Assembly (NCBI GenBank): GCA_964386005.1
Contig: CAYLSB010000024.1
Coordinates: 1 to 55,090, forward strand
Origin: FEN-1350 sp964386005
GTDB taxonomy: Bacteria; Planctomycetota; Phycisphaerae; Sedimentisphaerales; Anaerohalosphaeraceae
Length of the DNA: 55,090 nucleotides
Direction of reading: 5' to 3'
Every line of letters begins with the position of its first letter. Positions within the stretch are counted from its first letter, which is position 1. This document shows, piece after piece, positions 16,717 to 24,968 of the stretch. The position numbers and the translations under genes are program-made. The notes beneath the pieces were generated by a model that ran no database searches, was not told the origin of the DNA, and saw nothing but the letters and a program-made list of their open reading frames with translations.

Positions 16717-17644
16717 GAGAATTCCCCGTACGCTGGTTCAGCCCCGGCGTCTTCATCATGGCCTCCGCCAGTGTCATGACTCGTTCGCCGATCGCCCGTT
16801 CCGACAACGAAAGATAGACTCGGCTTCGACGGTCTGAATCAAGTAATACTCGCTGACAATACTCTGAAAATACTCGATAAAAATCCGTCCGATAAAGGGA
16901 CGCACACCACAGCACCTTCGAGGCCAATTGCGCCAGGGCCTGAAATCCTTCGGTCGGTCCGATTCGCCATCGGCGACGGATCCCTTCCAGATCGACCAAC
17001 ATCACCTCAATGGATCCGTCGGATCGTCGGACCAGCAGATTACTGGGTTTGGCGTCGCGATGCCGCAATCCATCCCGATGAAGCCGGGAAAAGATCGTCG
17101 CGATTTGACGGGACAATTCGCGCTTGGTCCGAGCAAATGCGGGATCTTTTCGATGCAGATCGTCGCGGAGAAATCCGTACAAGGTATGGCAGTCCTTAAC
17201 ATATTCGGTAATCAGAAGACTCTCCGGAAACTCCATCCATCGTCTTCGCTCCAGGGCAACCAGAGGTCGGGGCGTCGGTATTCCCAGATTCAGCAACCGG
17301 ATCCCCATCACAAAACTATCCCGCGCATGTAGCGGCCATAAGCCACGCAAGCGATCCAGCTTCCGACGGTTGTATCGCTGGTACTTGGCCACGCAGGAGA
17401 TATCCGTTCCCCCCGGCAGCGGCCGCACGACGACCATATTGTCCGCGTCCGTTTTGAGAATCGAGTCAGCTCCATCGGCAAGCTGATCCGGCCGTGCCAG
17501 AAAGGCCATAATCCCCTCAAGGATCTCCCCGCCGATTTGTCCAAGGGCATATCCCGACCATCCGTCGCCCGGACGGATTCGACGGTATATCGGCTTCGTC
17601 GGCTGGATGGGATGAACGGATTTTGTATCGACGATCGAATTCAT
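16706..17644 (-). CDS. Lipopolysaccharide kinase (Kdo/WaaP) family protein
   Basis: A 312-residue protein-kinase-fold enzyme of the type that phosphorylates sugars in the LPS inner core. The catalytic loop is LHRDGLRHRDAKPSNLLV with the expected Asp and Asn. A DLEG motif (VDLEGIRRRW) stands in the DFG position as in WaaP/InaA proteins. It sits directly before the GT9 gene and overlaps it by 11 bases, so both likely act on the same glycolipid. The start is uncertain: ATG codons exist at 17656 and 17644, neither with a clear Shine-Dalgarno. A TTGAGT/TATAAT promoter covers the first, which favours 17644, on a nearly leaderless mRNA. Confidence 0.82.
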   Translation of the reverse strand: MNSIVDTKSVHPIQPTKPIYRRIRPGDGWSGYALGQIGGEILEGIMAFLARPDQLADGADSILKTDADNMVVVRPLPGGTDISCVAKYQRYNRRKLDRLRGLWPLHARDSFVMGIRLLNLGIPTPRPLVALERRRWMEFPESLLITEYVKDCHTLYGFLRDDLHRKDPAFARTKRELSRQIATIFSRLHRDGLRHRDAKPSNLLVRRSDGSIEVMLVDLEGIRRRWRIGPTEGFQALAQLASKVLWCASLYRTDFYRVFSEYCQRVLLDSDRRSRVYLSLSERAIGERVMTLAEAMMKTPGLNQRTGNSRGQ

Positions 17645-17654
17645 GCGCAACCGC

Positions 17655-17682
17655 ATTATACGCGGATCATCCGGTCACTCAA
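17655..17682 (-). promoter_or_regulatory. Promoter for the kinase-GT9 pair
   Basis: On the minus strand, TTGAGT (17682-17677), a 16-base spacer and TATAAT (17660-17655). Transcription would begin near 17648, only a few bases before the ATG at 17644. Confidence 0.5.
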
Positions 17683-17731
17683 GACATATCCCTTTCGATG
17701 TTGTGTACCGTATAGCGAATGACCTCCGTGC

Positions 17732-19066
17732 CTATTTCGCGATGCAGTAGAGAGAATCCGTTCCTCGAAGCAGTAGGTTGTCGCCGATAATCGCCGGAGA
17801 CGCCCAAAAGATTTCGTCATCGAACGAGTTGGATGCGAGGAGTTCAAACGCGGGCCCGGGGCGGAGAACCACGGTAGTCCCCGCCTCATCGATGCAATAG
17901 ATTCTGCCGTCGGCAAATACGGGCGATGCGGTAAAACCCTTGATCCCGGACATACGTTGCCTGTATCGCTCTGCGCCGGTGGCGGCATCAAAGCAATGAA
18001 CGAATCCCCCCTGCTGTGCGAAGACATACAGATCATCGTCCAGCAAAAGCGGCGACGCAATCCGCGGGAGATTCAGGGAGATCGACCATGCGATAAAATC
18101 GCTCGATTGTTCGCCGGACGCGAGAGAAATATCGCCGGATGCTCCGGAACGTACGGCCGTAATCGAGCCGCGGACCCCGGTGATACGGTCCTCGGAATCC
18201 ACGAAGATCATTTCGGCATTGCCGATGGGGGTTACCGCTGTTCGGCCATCCGCTTTGAGTTCCCAGAGGAGCCGGCCGTTATCGGGATTGTATGAACGAA
18301 CACGTTTGCCGCCCGCGCAAACCAGTTCGGTCCGCCGGACATTCTTCCAGAGGTATGGCGAACACCAGTTGGATTTTTCATCGCGATCGACACGCCATAT
18401 CTCGTCGCCGGATTTGGCATCGATGGCGACGAGAAACGACGCTTTTTCATTGTCGCACTGAACGAAAACGCGGCCGTTATGCAGGATGGGGGAACTACCG
18501 GTACCCCAGCCGAACTGCATTGGATAAGCTCCGAGGTCTTTGTTCCAGAGGGGCTTGCCCGATAGTTCGAAGGCGAATAGCCCAATCATTCCAAAGCAAG
18601 CGATAATGCGTTCACCATCGACAATCGGGGTTTCGGACGCGTAGGTGTTGTTGCGATGGGTGGCGATACGCGGCTTGCCCTCATGGGCCAGGGTTTTCCA
18701 GAGTACCTTGCCGGTGTCTCCGTCAAGGCCGATTACCCAATAACGATAGACCACATTGGGGGGCGGGCTGCCGAGCAAGATGCCGAGTCCCGGATCGTTT
18801 TCGCCGCCTTTGGGTTTTTTCTGGTTTTCCGTTTCGGCGGCGGTAATAAATATGGTATTCCCCCACACAATCGGCTGCGACCACCCTGTACCGGGAAGAG
18901 CGGTTTTCCAAAGGATATGTCGATCGACGGCCCATTCGAGAGGCGGCTTAGCCCCCGATATGATTCCATCGCCATTGGGTCCGCGAAATTGCGGCCAGTT
19001 TCCGGCGGAAATGTGGCCCGATAACAAGCCGACAAGCAACAACCAAAAAAAAATCTGACTTCGCAT
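17732..19066 (-). CDS. Exported PQQ-like beta-propeller protein
   Basis: A 444-residue protein with a signal peptide (hydrophobic 6-20, cleavage near SAG) and repeated propeller blades of the PQQ-enzyme/BamB type. Repeats include LWKTALPGTGWSQPIVWG, GDTGKVLWKTLAHEG, KSGDEIWRVDRDEKSNW and ATGAERYRQRMSGIKGFTASP. The WPQFRGPNGDG start is common in planctomycete paralogues. AGGAG lies upstream of the ATG. PQQ-binding dehydrogenase residues are not evident, so an outer-envelope scaffold role is more likely than an enzymatic one. It lies behind the tRNA-Thr/larE unit and 76 bases ahead of the kinase gene, in the same direction as the latter. Confidence 0.88.
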   Translation of the reverse strand: MRSQIFFWLLLVGLLSGHISAGNWPQFRGPNGDGIISGAKPPLEWAVDRHILWKTALPGTGWSQPIVWGNTIFITAAETENQKKPKGGENDPGLGILLGSPPPNVVYRYWVIGLDGDTGKVLWKTLAHEGKPRIATHRNNTYASETPIVDGERIIACFGMIGLFAFELSGKPLWNKDLGAYPMQFGWGTGSSPILHNGRVFVQCDNEKASFLVAIDAKSGDEIWRVDRDEKSNWCSPYLWKNVRRTELVCAGGKRVRSYNPDNGRLLWELKADGRTAVTPIGNAEMIFVDSEDRITGVRGSITAVRSGASGDISLASGEQSSDFIAWSISLNLPRIASPLLLDDDLYVFAQQGGFVHCFDAATGAERYRQRMSGIKGFTASPVFADGRIYCIDEAGTTVVLRPGPAFELLASNSFDDEIFWASPAIIGDNLLLRGTDSLYCIAK

Positions 19067-19169
19067 GGCTTATCTCCTGAAATTCCAAACTGGATTGTAT
19101 CCATAATCGAGTGATCTTACAAGTATTCATTCAGAGTCGATTCATTCGTCTTGTTTTTGTGAGAAGTTC

Positions 19170-19198
19170 TTTACTTGGTTGGATGATTGAGATATAAT
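19170..19198 (+). promoter_or_regulatory. Promoter of tRNA-Thr / larE
   Basis: TTTACT (19170-19175), a 17-base spacer and TATAAT (19193-19198), which places the start about 4 bases before the tRNA. Confidence 0.65.
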
Positions 19199-19208
19199 TT
19201 TGTTTTTC

Positions 19209-19280
19209 GCCGATGTAGCTCAACGGTAGAGCACGGCTTTCGTAAAGCCGGGGTTGAGGGTTCAAATCCCTCCATCGGCT
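19209..19280 (+). tRNA. tRNA-Thr (anticodon CGT)
   Basis: A 72-base cloverleaf. The acceptor stem is GCCGATG/CATCGGC, the D stem GCTC/GAGC, the anticodon stem CGGCT/AGCCG with loop TTCGTAA, and the T arm GAGGG-TTCAAAT-CCCTC. The discriminator base is T and CCA is not encoded. The larE start codon begins 2 bases after its last base. Confidence 0.95.
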
Positions 19281-19281
19281 T

Positions 19282-20115
19282 GTGGGACTCGAAGACAAGC
19301 ACATCCGGTTGCGGCAAATCCTGGGAGAAATGAAACGCGTCCTCGTCGCGTTCAGCGGCGGCGTGGACAGCACGTACCTCCTGTCGGCCGCCTCCGATGT
19401 CCTCGGTGCGGATAATGTCCTGGCTTGCACCAACGTCGGGCCGTTCGAGCCCAAACATCTGATCGAGCAGGCTCGGCGTCTCGCGGCCGAATTTTCCGTC
19501 CGCCTGATCGAGATCGCCGGCGACGAATGCTCCGACCCGACTCTAACTGCCAATCCCCCCCAGCGATGCTACCTGTGCAAATCACATCTGTTTACGCAAC
19601 TTCGGAAGATTGCCGATCGGGAAGGGATTGAACACATCCTGTGCGGCAGTAACTCCGATGACCTCAACGACTTTCGCCCCGGACATCGTGCTATCGATGA
19701 GCATGGGATTCGCTGCCCGCTACTGGAAGCAGGCCTGACCAAAGCCGAGATCCGCCAGCTTAGCCGCCAGCAGGGATTGCCTACGTCCGAGCAGCCCGCC
19801 TCGCCTTGTCTGGCCTCGCGGATACCCTACGGAACCGAGATCACCCCGCAACGACTCGAACAGATTGAAAAGGCGGAAACATTCCTGCGGGAGCTGGGTT
19901 TCGTGGAGTTCCGCGTTCGTCATCACGACACCATCGCCCGGATCGAAGCGCCGGCTTGTGAATTTTCTCGGATGACAGCCGATCCTCTCCGGGATACAAT
20001 CGTCCAGCGCTTCAAGGAATTGGGCTTCCGTTATGTCTGCCTGGACCTGCAGGGTTTTCGTACAGGAGCGATGAACGAAACGTTGACCGACGAGCAGAAA
20101 AAATCCTGTCTTTGA
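19282..20115 (+). CDS. larE: ATP-dependent sacrificial sulfur transferase LarE-like
   Basis: A 277-residue PP-loop ATPase. In the lactate racemase system LarE adenylates the carboxylates of the pyridinium dicarboxylate cofactor precursor and gives up a cysteine sulfur (or uses an Fe-S cluster) to make the thiocarboxylates of the nickel-pincer nucleotide. The SGGVDS loop is near residue 25, ANPPQRCYLCK near 95 and PCLASRIPYG near 177. That last Cys is the sacrificial sulfur position in the family. The GTG start at 19282 gives the family's usual N-terminal length but follows the tRNA-Thr 3' end by one base, with no Shine-Dalgarno. An ATG at 19330 would remove the usual first helix. larB and larC are not in the window. 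Confidence 0.88.
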   Translation: MGLEDKHIRLRQILGEMKRVLVAFSGGVDSTYLLSAASDVLGADNVLACTNVGPFEPKHLIEQARRLAAEFSVRLIEIAGDECSDPTLTANPPQRCYLCKSHLFTQLRKIADREGIEHILCGSNSDDLNDFRPGHRAIDEHGIRCPLLEAGLTKAEIRQLSRQQGLPTSEQPASPCLASRIPYGTEITPQRLEQIEKAETFLRELGFVEFRVRHHDTIARIEAPACEFSRMTADPLRDTIVQRFKELGFRYVCLDLQGFRTGAMNETLTDEQKKSCL

Positions 20116-20130
20116 GGAAGGATATTACCG

Positions 20131-20520
20131 ATGCCGGAATCGTTGATTGTCGGAGTGCTTATTGTCTTTGCGATCGGGATTCGAATCCTTTTTCATTATC
20201 TGGATAAAAATAGGATTAAATCTGAGATCGAGCAGCGCGACGGCAGGGTCATCGAGATTTCGTGGTGTCCTTTCGCCCGCGGCTGGTGGGCCGAAAAAGG
20301 CGAACGCCACTATCGAGTCATCTTCCAGGACAGCGCCGGCCGAACCATACAAACCCAATGCAAGTCAAGCTTATTCACCGGCGTATATTGGTCCGGCGAT
20401 GAGAGCGTTATTTTCTCCGTTGCCAAAGACTCCCCCCTCCCGCAATCTTGCCCTCGCTGCGGCCGCGCCCTTCAACCCGACTGGTCCTTCTGCCCCAAAT
20501 GCGGCCATAAAATCCCGTAA
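20131..20520 (+). CDS. Membrane-anchored zinc-ribbon protein
   Basis: A 129-residue protein of unknown function. It has one N-terminal membrane helix (about 5-23), a small central beta-rich part (RGWWAEKGERHYRVIFQDSAG), and a C-terminal zinc ribbon with CPRCG and CPKCG pairs separated by 15 residues. AGGAAGG stands before the ATG, and the gene is 15 bases behind larE, so both are probably co-transcribed from the tRNA-Thr promoter. I do not recognise the family. Confidence 0.75.
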   Translation: MPESLIVGVLIVFAIGIRILFHYLDKNRIKSEIEQRDGRVIEISWCPFARGWWAEKGERHYRVIFQDSAGRTIQTQCKSSLFTGVYWSGDESVIFSVAKDSPLPQSCPRCGRALQPDWSFCPKCGHKIP

Positions 20521-20586
20521 TCCGAAAAAGATACCCTACTTCTCAGGTTCCTTCTAAGAATTTGTGCACAAGTTTGGGTTCAGGGG

Positions 20587-20724
20587 GCTTTTGTCGGCGA
20601 GTCGTCCAATGGGACGTGGATGTGTGCGGATGATGTCGATTATCCGCGGTTGGCATCGAAGTTTTCGAAGGACGGGGATCGGGACTGGTTTTTGATTTTC
20701 GATCGTCTCACGCCAAGCCGCTAA
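20587..20724 (+). pseudogene. C-terminal fragment of a GLUG-type secreted protein
   Basis: An open stretch without a start codon reads FVGESSNGTWMCADDVDYPR and continues to TAA at 20722. The same words close GLUG blocks in the gene at the left edge of this window (FVGESANGT... and MICADKDYPHLQWE). The GLUG repeats that should precede it are absent. It is a remnant of a paralogue, lost by deletion or recombination next to the tRNA-Leu gene. Confidence 0.6.
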
Positions 20725-20767
20725 ATCCGCACAATGCGAGTTGATATCCGTTTTCAGACATTGAGCA

Positions 20768-20796
20768 TTGACAAGCCGTATCCTCTCGATGATAAT
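20768..20796 (+). promoter_or_regulatory. Promoter of tRNA-Leu
   Basis: TTGACA (20768-20773), a 17-base spacer and GATAAT (20791-20796), 10 bases before the tRNA. Confidence 0.6.
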
Positions 20797-20806
20797 GCTC
20801 CCAATC

Positions 20807-20892
20807 GCCGGAGTGGCGGAATTGGCAGACGCGCGGGATTCAAAATCCCGAGGGGCTTAAGCCCCGTGTGGGTTCGACTCCCACCCCCGGCA
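20807..20892 (+). tRNA. tRNA-Leu (anticodon CAA)
   Basis: An 86-base class II tRNA. The acceptor is GCCGGAG/CCCCGGC with an A-C mismatch at the sixth pair. The anticodon stem is GGGAT/ATCCC with loop TCAAA around anticodon CAA. The long variable arm has GGGGC/GCCCC, the T arm is GTGGG-TTCGACT-CCCAC, and the discriminator is A. CCA is not encoded. No terminator separates it from the secreted-protein gene 63 bases downstream. Confidence 0.94.
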
Positions 20893-20955
20893 GTATGGAT
20901 CCCGTTTCCATCCCATGGGCTCCGTCCGTTCACTGGAATCTTCCGGAAGGAAATC

Positions 20956-22767
20956 ATGCGTCAAATGTGGCGTATTATCTATCTGTTTTACGCAACCGTT
21001 GCGTCGGCGCAGGCCGTATCCTCCCCGGCAGTCAAACTCTGGCCGCAGACCACTCCGGGAATCTACAATCACGCTAATCTTCTCGCAATGAAATGCGAAG
21101 TGGAATCCGACGGGTTCACTGTCACCGATTCCGCATGGGATTCCTACCAGGTAGTCGGCTGCGGGAAACGCTGGACACTGAATATGGGTGCGCCGATGGA
21201 GGGACCGCTCAAACGGTTCCGGTTTCCCCCGGAATTTGCCGGGCTGCCCGTGAATCTGACCGTCGAATTCTACAATCCGGAAAAACCATGGGAGGTAAAA
21301 GAAAACTATCAGGAGATCCTTTTGCTGGGCGGCAAGCAAACCATCGGCTTGCCGGAGTGGTTTCGTATCCCGAGCGGTCGGCTGGCCTACGACTTCGACG
21401 AGGGCAACTGGTTTCCCTCGGGATGGACGCTGCCCAAGGGAAAGTTTGCCCTCTGGCAGGGAGCCGCCAAAGCCCGGCAGCAGGACCGTAACGGCCAGTA
21501 CCCGATGTATGAATATGGCTTTACGCATGTTTCGCCGATAGCGATGACGCCGGGCGGAGGGACAGGCGAGCGAAATCGCCGAGGGCACCTGTTCACCGAT
21601 AATGAGTGGATCCCCTTCGACGGAACCAAAGATCGTTTCACCGTTGACCCTGCCAATCCGGAAAGCTGGAAGATCGAGCCGTTTCATCATTATGCCGATA
21701 CCTGTGCTATCATTATCCCCGACTTTGAGGCCCCCCTCTATCACACATGGAAGGATTCCCAGTACGAGGCCTTCGCCAAACTGATCGGCGATGTCCGTGC
21801 TCGCAAGCCCGATGTACTTATCGGATGCTGGGGTGTGGGCGTATTGCGATCGTCCTTCCGTATCTTCGATAGCTTCTACGAAGGCAAACCCACCGGCGTG
21901 ATCGATCTGAAGGGCGCCACGCAATGGCGCGATAAATATGACCGTCCGGCCGACGACCTGCATCCGGTTTTCGAACGCTGCAACCTCAACTTGGGCAATC
22001 CATCGGTCTATTGGATCAACAACTCCAAGCCATCGCAACTGTACGCTTTCTTGCAGGAATGGGAGCAGGCCAAACTGGCACGGCCGGATATGCCGAATGT
22101 TCTTTCGACCTGGATCCAGGTCGAATTCGTGGACGGTTATCCGCTCTCGCAATATCGGTTCACGGACGGGCTGGGAAATCGGCGGCTGGAAAACATCAAG
22201 CACCAGGTCCCTGCCTCCGCGACGTACGCTTTGTCGCTGTTCGGACATTGCGTGATGGATGGCTTGCAGTGCTGGGAAATCGGAGCCCATTACTCCGAGG
22301 ATCCGGTGGATTACTCCGATTGGCGCGTCCGCGAACCGGCCGTCAAGCGAACCATCAACGGCGTCGAGACGCCGGTGTATTATTATCTGAAGTACTTTGG
22401 TTTCTACAATTACCACGTATTGGGTATGTGGCAGGCCGCCCAAAACAAAGATATCATCGAAGCGGCCACGGCATGGGAAATGCCGGAGTTGCATACCGAG
22501 AAAAATCATACATGGCGCACGGGCAACCAGCGGTATCCGAGTTTCGTCAACTTTTATCAGGAACCCCTCATCCGCGTCAAGTTGTCGACCGACGGTAAAA
22601 CGATTCTCGTCGTCGCGTGCAATCCCCATAACAAGGGCATCGAGAATGTCCGTATTCGGCGATCGGGCGAAACGGAAGAATTTGAATTCCAATTGGCGGG
22701 AGACTTCCCGATCCTGCGGCGTTTTCCGGTCTTGAAATCCCAACGGATGTCTTCCGTCAATTGGTAA
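20956..22767 (+). CDS. Secreted protein of unknown function, possible glycoside hydrolase-like
   Basis: A 603-residue protein. The ATG at 20956 follows GGAAGGAAA and opens a signal peptide (MRQMWRIIYLFYATVASAQA). Longer frames run through the tRNA and were discarded. The N-terminal third looks beta-rich. The middle (about 240-480) alternates helices and short hydrophobic strands with acidic ends (CAIIIPDFEAP, DVLIGCWGVGV, NVLSTWIQVEFVDGYP, DGLQCWEIGAHYSEDP), which suggests a TIM barrel with possible catalytic carboxylates. The C terminus is a small beta-domain (ILVVACNPHNKG). I do not recognise the family. It ends 25 bases before the GH27 gene and is probably co-transcribed with it, so a role on a galactose-containing glycan is likely (inference). 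Confidence 0.8.
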   Translation: MRQMWRIIYLFYATVASAQAVSSPAVKLWPQTTPGIYNHANLLAMKCEVESDGFTVTDSAWDSYQVVGCGKRWTLNMGAPMEGPLKRFRFPPEFAGLPVNLTVEFYNPEKPWEVKENYQEILLLGGKQTIGLPEWFRIPSGRLAYDFDEGNWFPSGWTLPKGKFALWQGAAKARQQDRNGQYPMYEYGFTHVSPIAMTPGGGTGERNRRGHLFTDNEWIPFDGTKDRFTVDPANPESWKIEPFHHYADTCAIIIPDFEAPLYHTWKDSQYEAFAKLIGDVRARKPDVLIGCWGVGVLRSSFRIFDSFYEGKPTGVIDLKGATQWRDKYDRPADDLHPVFERCNLNLGNPSVYWINNSKPSQLYAFLQEWEQAKLARPDMPNVLSTWIQVEFVDGYPLSQYRFTDGLGNRRLENIKHQVPASATYALSLFGHCVMDGLQCWEIGAHYSEDPVDYSDWRVREPAVKRTINGVETPVYYYLKYFGFYNYHVLGMWQAAQNKDIIEAATAWEMPELHTEKNHTWRTGNQRYPSFVNFYQEPLIRVKLSTDGKTILVVACNPHNKGIENVRIRRSGETEEFEFQLAGDFPILRRFPVLKSQRMSSVNW

Positions 22768-22792
22768 ACCAATGGAACAATGCGAGGATCCC

Positions 22793-24799
22793 ATGCGAAG
22801 AACACAATGTACAGAAATGGCAATGGTGATTATAGCGGCGGTACTTTCCTTTTCCGACCGTGTTACTATAGCCGAAGGAACAGCCGAATCGCACACGGTC
22901 TGGCTTTCCAGTCTGGACCTTTCAAAGATGACGGCGGGATGGGGAAAACCCGTGGTCGATCTGTCCATCCAGTCGAAACCCCTGATGATCGCGGGCAAGA
23001 AATACGACAAGGGCGTCGGCACGCACGCCAACAGTATTTTGTATGTCGATCTCCGCGGCACCACGGAGATGTTCTCGGCGGCGGTCGGTGTCGATGATGA
23101 AGTCGCAGGCCAGCCGGCCAGTATTCGTTTTCGGATTTTCGGCGACGGCAAAGAACTCTGGAACAGCGGCGTGATGAAAGCCGGCGATGCGGCCAAATCG
23201 GTAGATGTCAACGTCAAGGGGATCCGGATGCTGATCCTGCTCGTCGATCCGGCCGGGGATGGCATCGCATACGATCATGCCGACTGGGCGGACGCCAAAT
23301 TTCTCACCAGCGGCGACAATCCGCAGGCAATCGAGCTGCCCAAGGAAGAGGAAACGATCCTGACTCCCACGCCGGGACCTGCTCCGAAGATTAACGGTCC
23401 GAAGATTTACGGCGAACGGCCGGGTAAGCCATTTCTCTATCGCATTCCCACAACCGGTCAGCGCCCGATGGCGTTTGCGGTGCAGGGATTACCCAAGGGT
23501 CTCAAACTCGACACCGCCACCGGAATCATCACCGGAACGACGCCTCCCAAAGGTGAATATAGCATGACTTTCCAGGCGAAGAATCCTCACGGAGAATCTT
23601 TAAGACCTTTCAAGCTGGTTAGCGGCGAAACTTTGGCCCTGACACCGCCGATGGGCTGGAATAGTTGGTACATCCACTATAACCGCGTCAGCGATGCCAT
23701 CATGCGACAGGCGGCCGATATGATGATCTCCAGCGGCATGGCCGACTACGGCTATCAATACGTCAACATCGACGATTGCTGGATGGTCAAGGTCAACTCA
23801 ACCGATCCGGAGATCGGCGGGCCGACTCGCGATGACAACGGTCGTCTCATCGGTAACAAACGATTCCCCGATATGAAGGCCATGACCGATTATATCCACT
23901 CCAAGGGCCTTCGCGCTGGTACGTATATCTCTCCGGGTCCGCGTACGTGCGCCGGGTACGAAGGAAGCTATGGACACGAAGCTCTCGACGCCAGAACCTT
24001 CGCCGAGTGGGGCTTCGATTTTCTCAAGTACGACTGGTGTTCCTACGGCGAGAAGGCCGGCGGAAATACACAGGAGCATTTGATGCAGCCGTATCAGGTG
24101 ATGTTCGCAGAACTGCTTAAACAGGATCGGGACATCGTACTGAACCTGTGCCAGTACGGCATGGGCGACGTATGGAAATGGGGCGGGCAGGTCGGCCACT
24201 GCTGGCGAACGACGGGCGATCTGGGCCTGGAACAAGCCGGCATCCTTCCCGGATTCTATAGTATTGGTATCAGCAATGCCCGGCATTTCGACTACGCCAA
24301 ACCGGGCGCCTGGAACGACCCCGACTATATCCTGATCGGCTGGGTCGGCAGCGCATTCACCGGCGGCGAAGGCGAAAAGACATCGCTGACGCCGAGTGAA
24401 CAGTATTCGTACATGTCGATGTGGTGCCTGATGGCGGCGCCCCTGATCTTCAGCGGTGACATGGCCAAACTGGATGCCTTCACGCTCAACGTGCTGTGCA
24501 ACAGCGAAGTGATCGATGTCGATCAGGATCCTCTCGGCAAACAGGCGAGGATCCTGCGACAGAATGAAACCGAAATGATTCTTGTCAAGGATATGGAAGA
24601 CGGTTCAAAGGCGGTGGGCCTGTTCAACCTGAACTTCACCCCGCAGAGGATGTCGGTATCCATGCAGGACCTGGGCCTGGCAGGCAAGCACCGCGTTCGC
24701 GATCTCTGGCGGCAAACGGATCTCTCTGTCGTGGAAGACAAATTCAGCGCCGAGGTCAATCGTCACGGTGTATCCTTGATTCGGTTATTTCAAAACTGA
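22793..24799 (+). CDS. GH27 alpha-galactosidase with NPCBM and Ig-like modules
   Basis: A 668-residue exported enzyme that removes terminal alpha-galactose by a retaining mechanism. The ATG at 22793 has GAGG upstream and starts the signal peptide; the ATG at 22772 has none. Residues about 30-165 are an NPCBM-type carbohydrate-binding module (KKYDKGVGTHANS). About 200-275 is a putative-Ig (He_PIG) module (LPKGLKLDTATGIITG). The catalytic barrel begins at LTPPMGWNSW. The expected nucleophile is D414 (KYDWC) and the expected acid/base D476 (CWRTTGD), by alignment from memory with human alpha-galactosidase A. The C terminus is the usual beta-sandwich. It converges with carB. Confidence 0.93.
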   Translation: MRRTQCTEMAMVIIAAVLSFSDRVTIAEGTAESHTVWLSSLDLSKMTAGWGKPVVDLSIQSKPLMIAGKKYDKGVGTHANSILYVDLRGTTEMFSAAVGVDDEVAGQPASIRFRIFGDGKELWNSGVMKAGDAAKSVDVNVKGIRMLILLVDPAGDGIAYDHADWADAKFLTSGDNPQAIELPKEEETILTPTPGPAPKINGPKIYGERPGKPFLYRIPTTGQRPMAFAVQGLPKGLKLDTATGIITGTTPPKGEYSMTFQAKNPHGESLRPFKLVSGETLALTPPMGWNSWYIHYNRVSDAIMRQAADMMISSGMADYGYQYVNIDDCWMVKVNSTDPEIGGPTRDDNGRLIGNKRFPDMKAMTDYIHSKGLRAGTYISPGPRTCAGYEGSYGHEALDARTFAEWGFDFLKYDWCSYGEKAGGNTQEHLMQPYQVMFAELLKQDRDIVLNLCQYGMGDVWKWGGQVGHCWRTTGDLGLEQAGILPGFYSIGISNARHFDYAKPGAWNDPDYILIGWVGSAFTGGEGEKTSLTPSEQYSYMSMWCLMAAPLIFSGDMAKLDAFTLNVLCNSEVIDVDQDPLGKQARILRQNETEMILVKDMEDGSKAVGLFNLNFTPQRMSVSMQDLGLAGKHRVRDLWRQTDLSVVEDKFSAEVNRHGVSLIRLFQN

Positions 24800-24811
24800 C
24801 CGAAGTCTGTC

Positions 24812-24968
24812 TAAATTGACTATTGTCTATTGGTTCTTGATTATTATTGCATGGAATGACCATTCGGTTTCGTTTGCCATTCGATGATGTTCCTTTATCC
24901 CAAAACGCAAGGGTATCCGCCGGGTCTCGTCGCCAATATCCAATAGTCAATATTCAATATACAATTAC
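24812..24968. repeat. Inverted pair of tandem heptamer arrays
   Basis: Two short arrays of 7-base units face each other between GH27 and carB. The right array (24934-24968) is CAATATC, CAATAGT, CAATATT, CAATATA, CAATTAC. The left (24812-24849) is TAAATTG, ACTATTG, TCTATTG, GTTCTTG, a 3-base gap, then ATTATTG, the complement of the same CAATAnn unit. The last right unit contains the carB stop codon. The two arms could form an imperfect hairpin and might act as a bidirectional terminator. Confidence 0.7.

Noticed and set aside
20857..23265. Open minus-strand frame of 802 codons across the secreted protein and GH27 genes.
   Set aside because: It has no protein-like motifs or signal, overlaps two well-supported genes and a tRNA, and reflects codon bias on the other strand.
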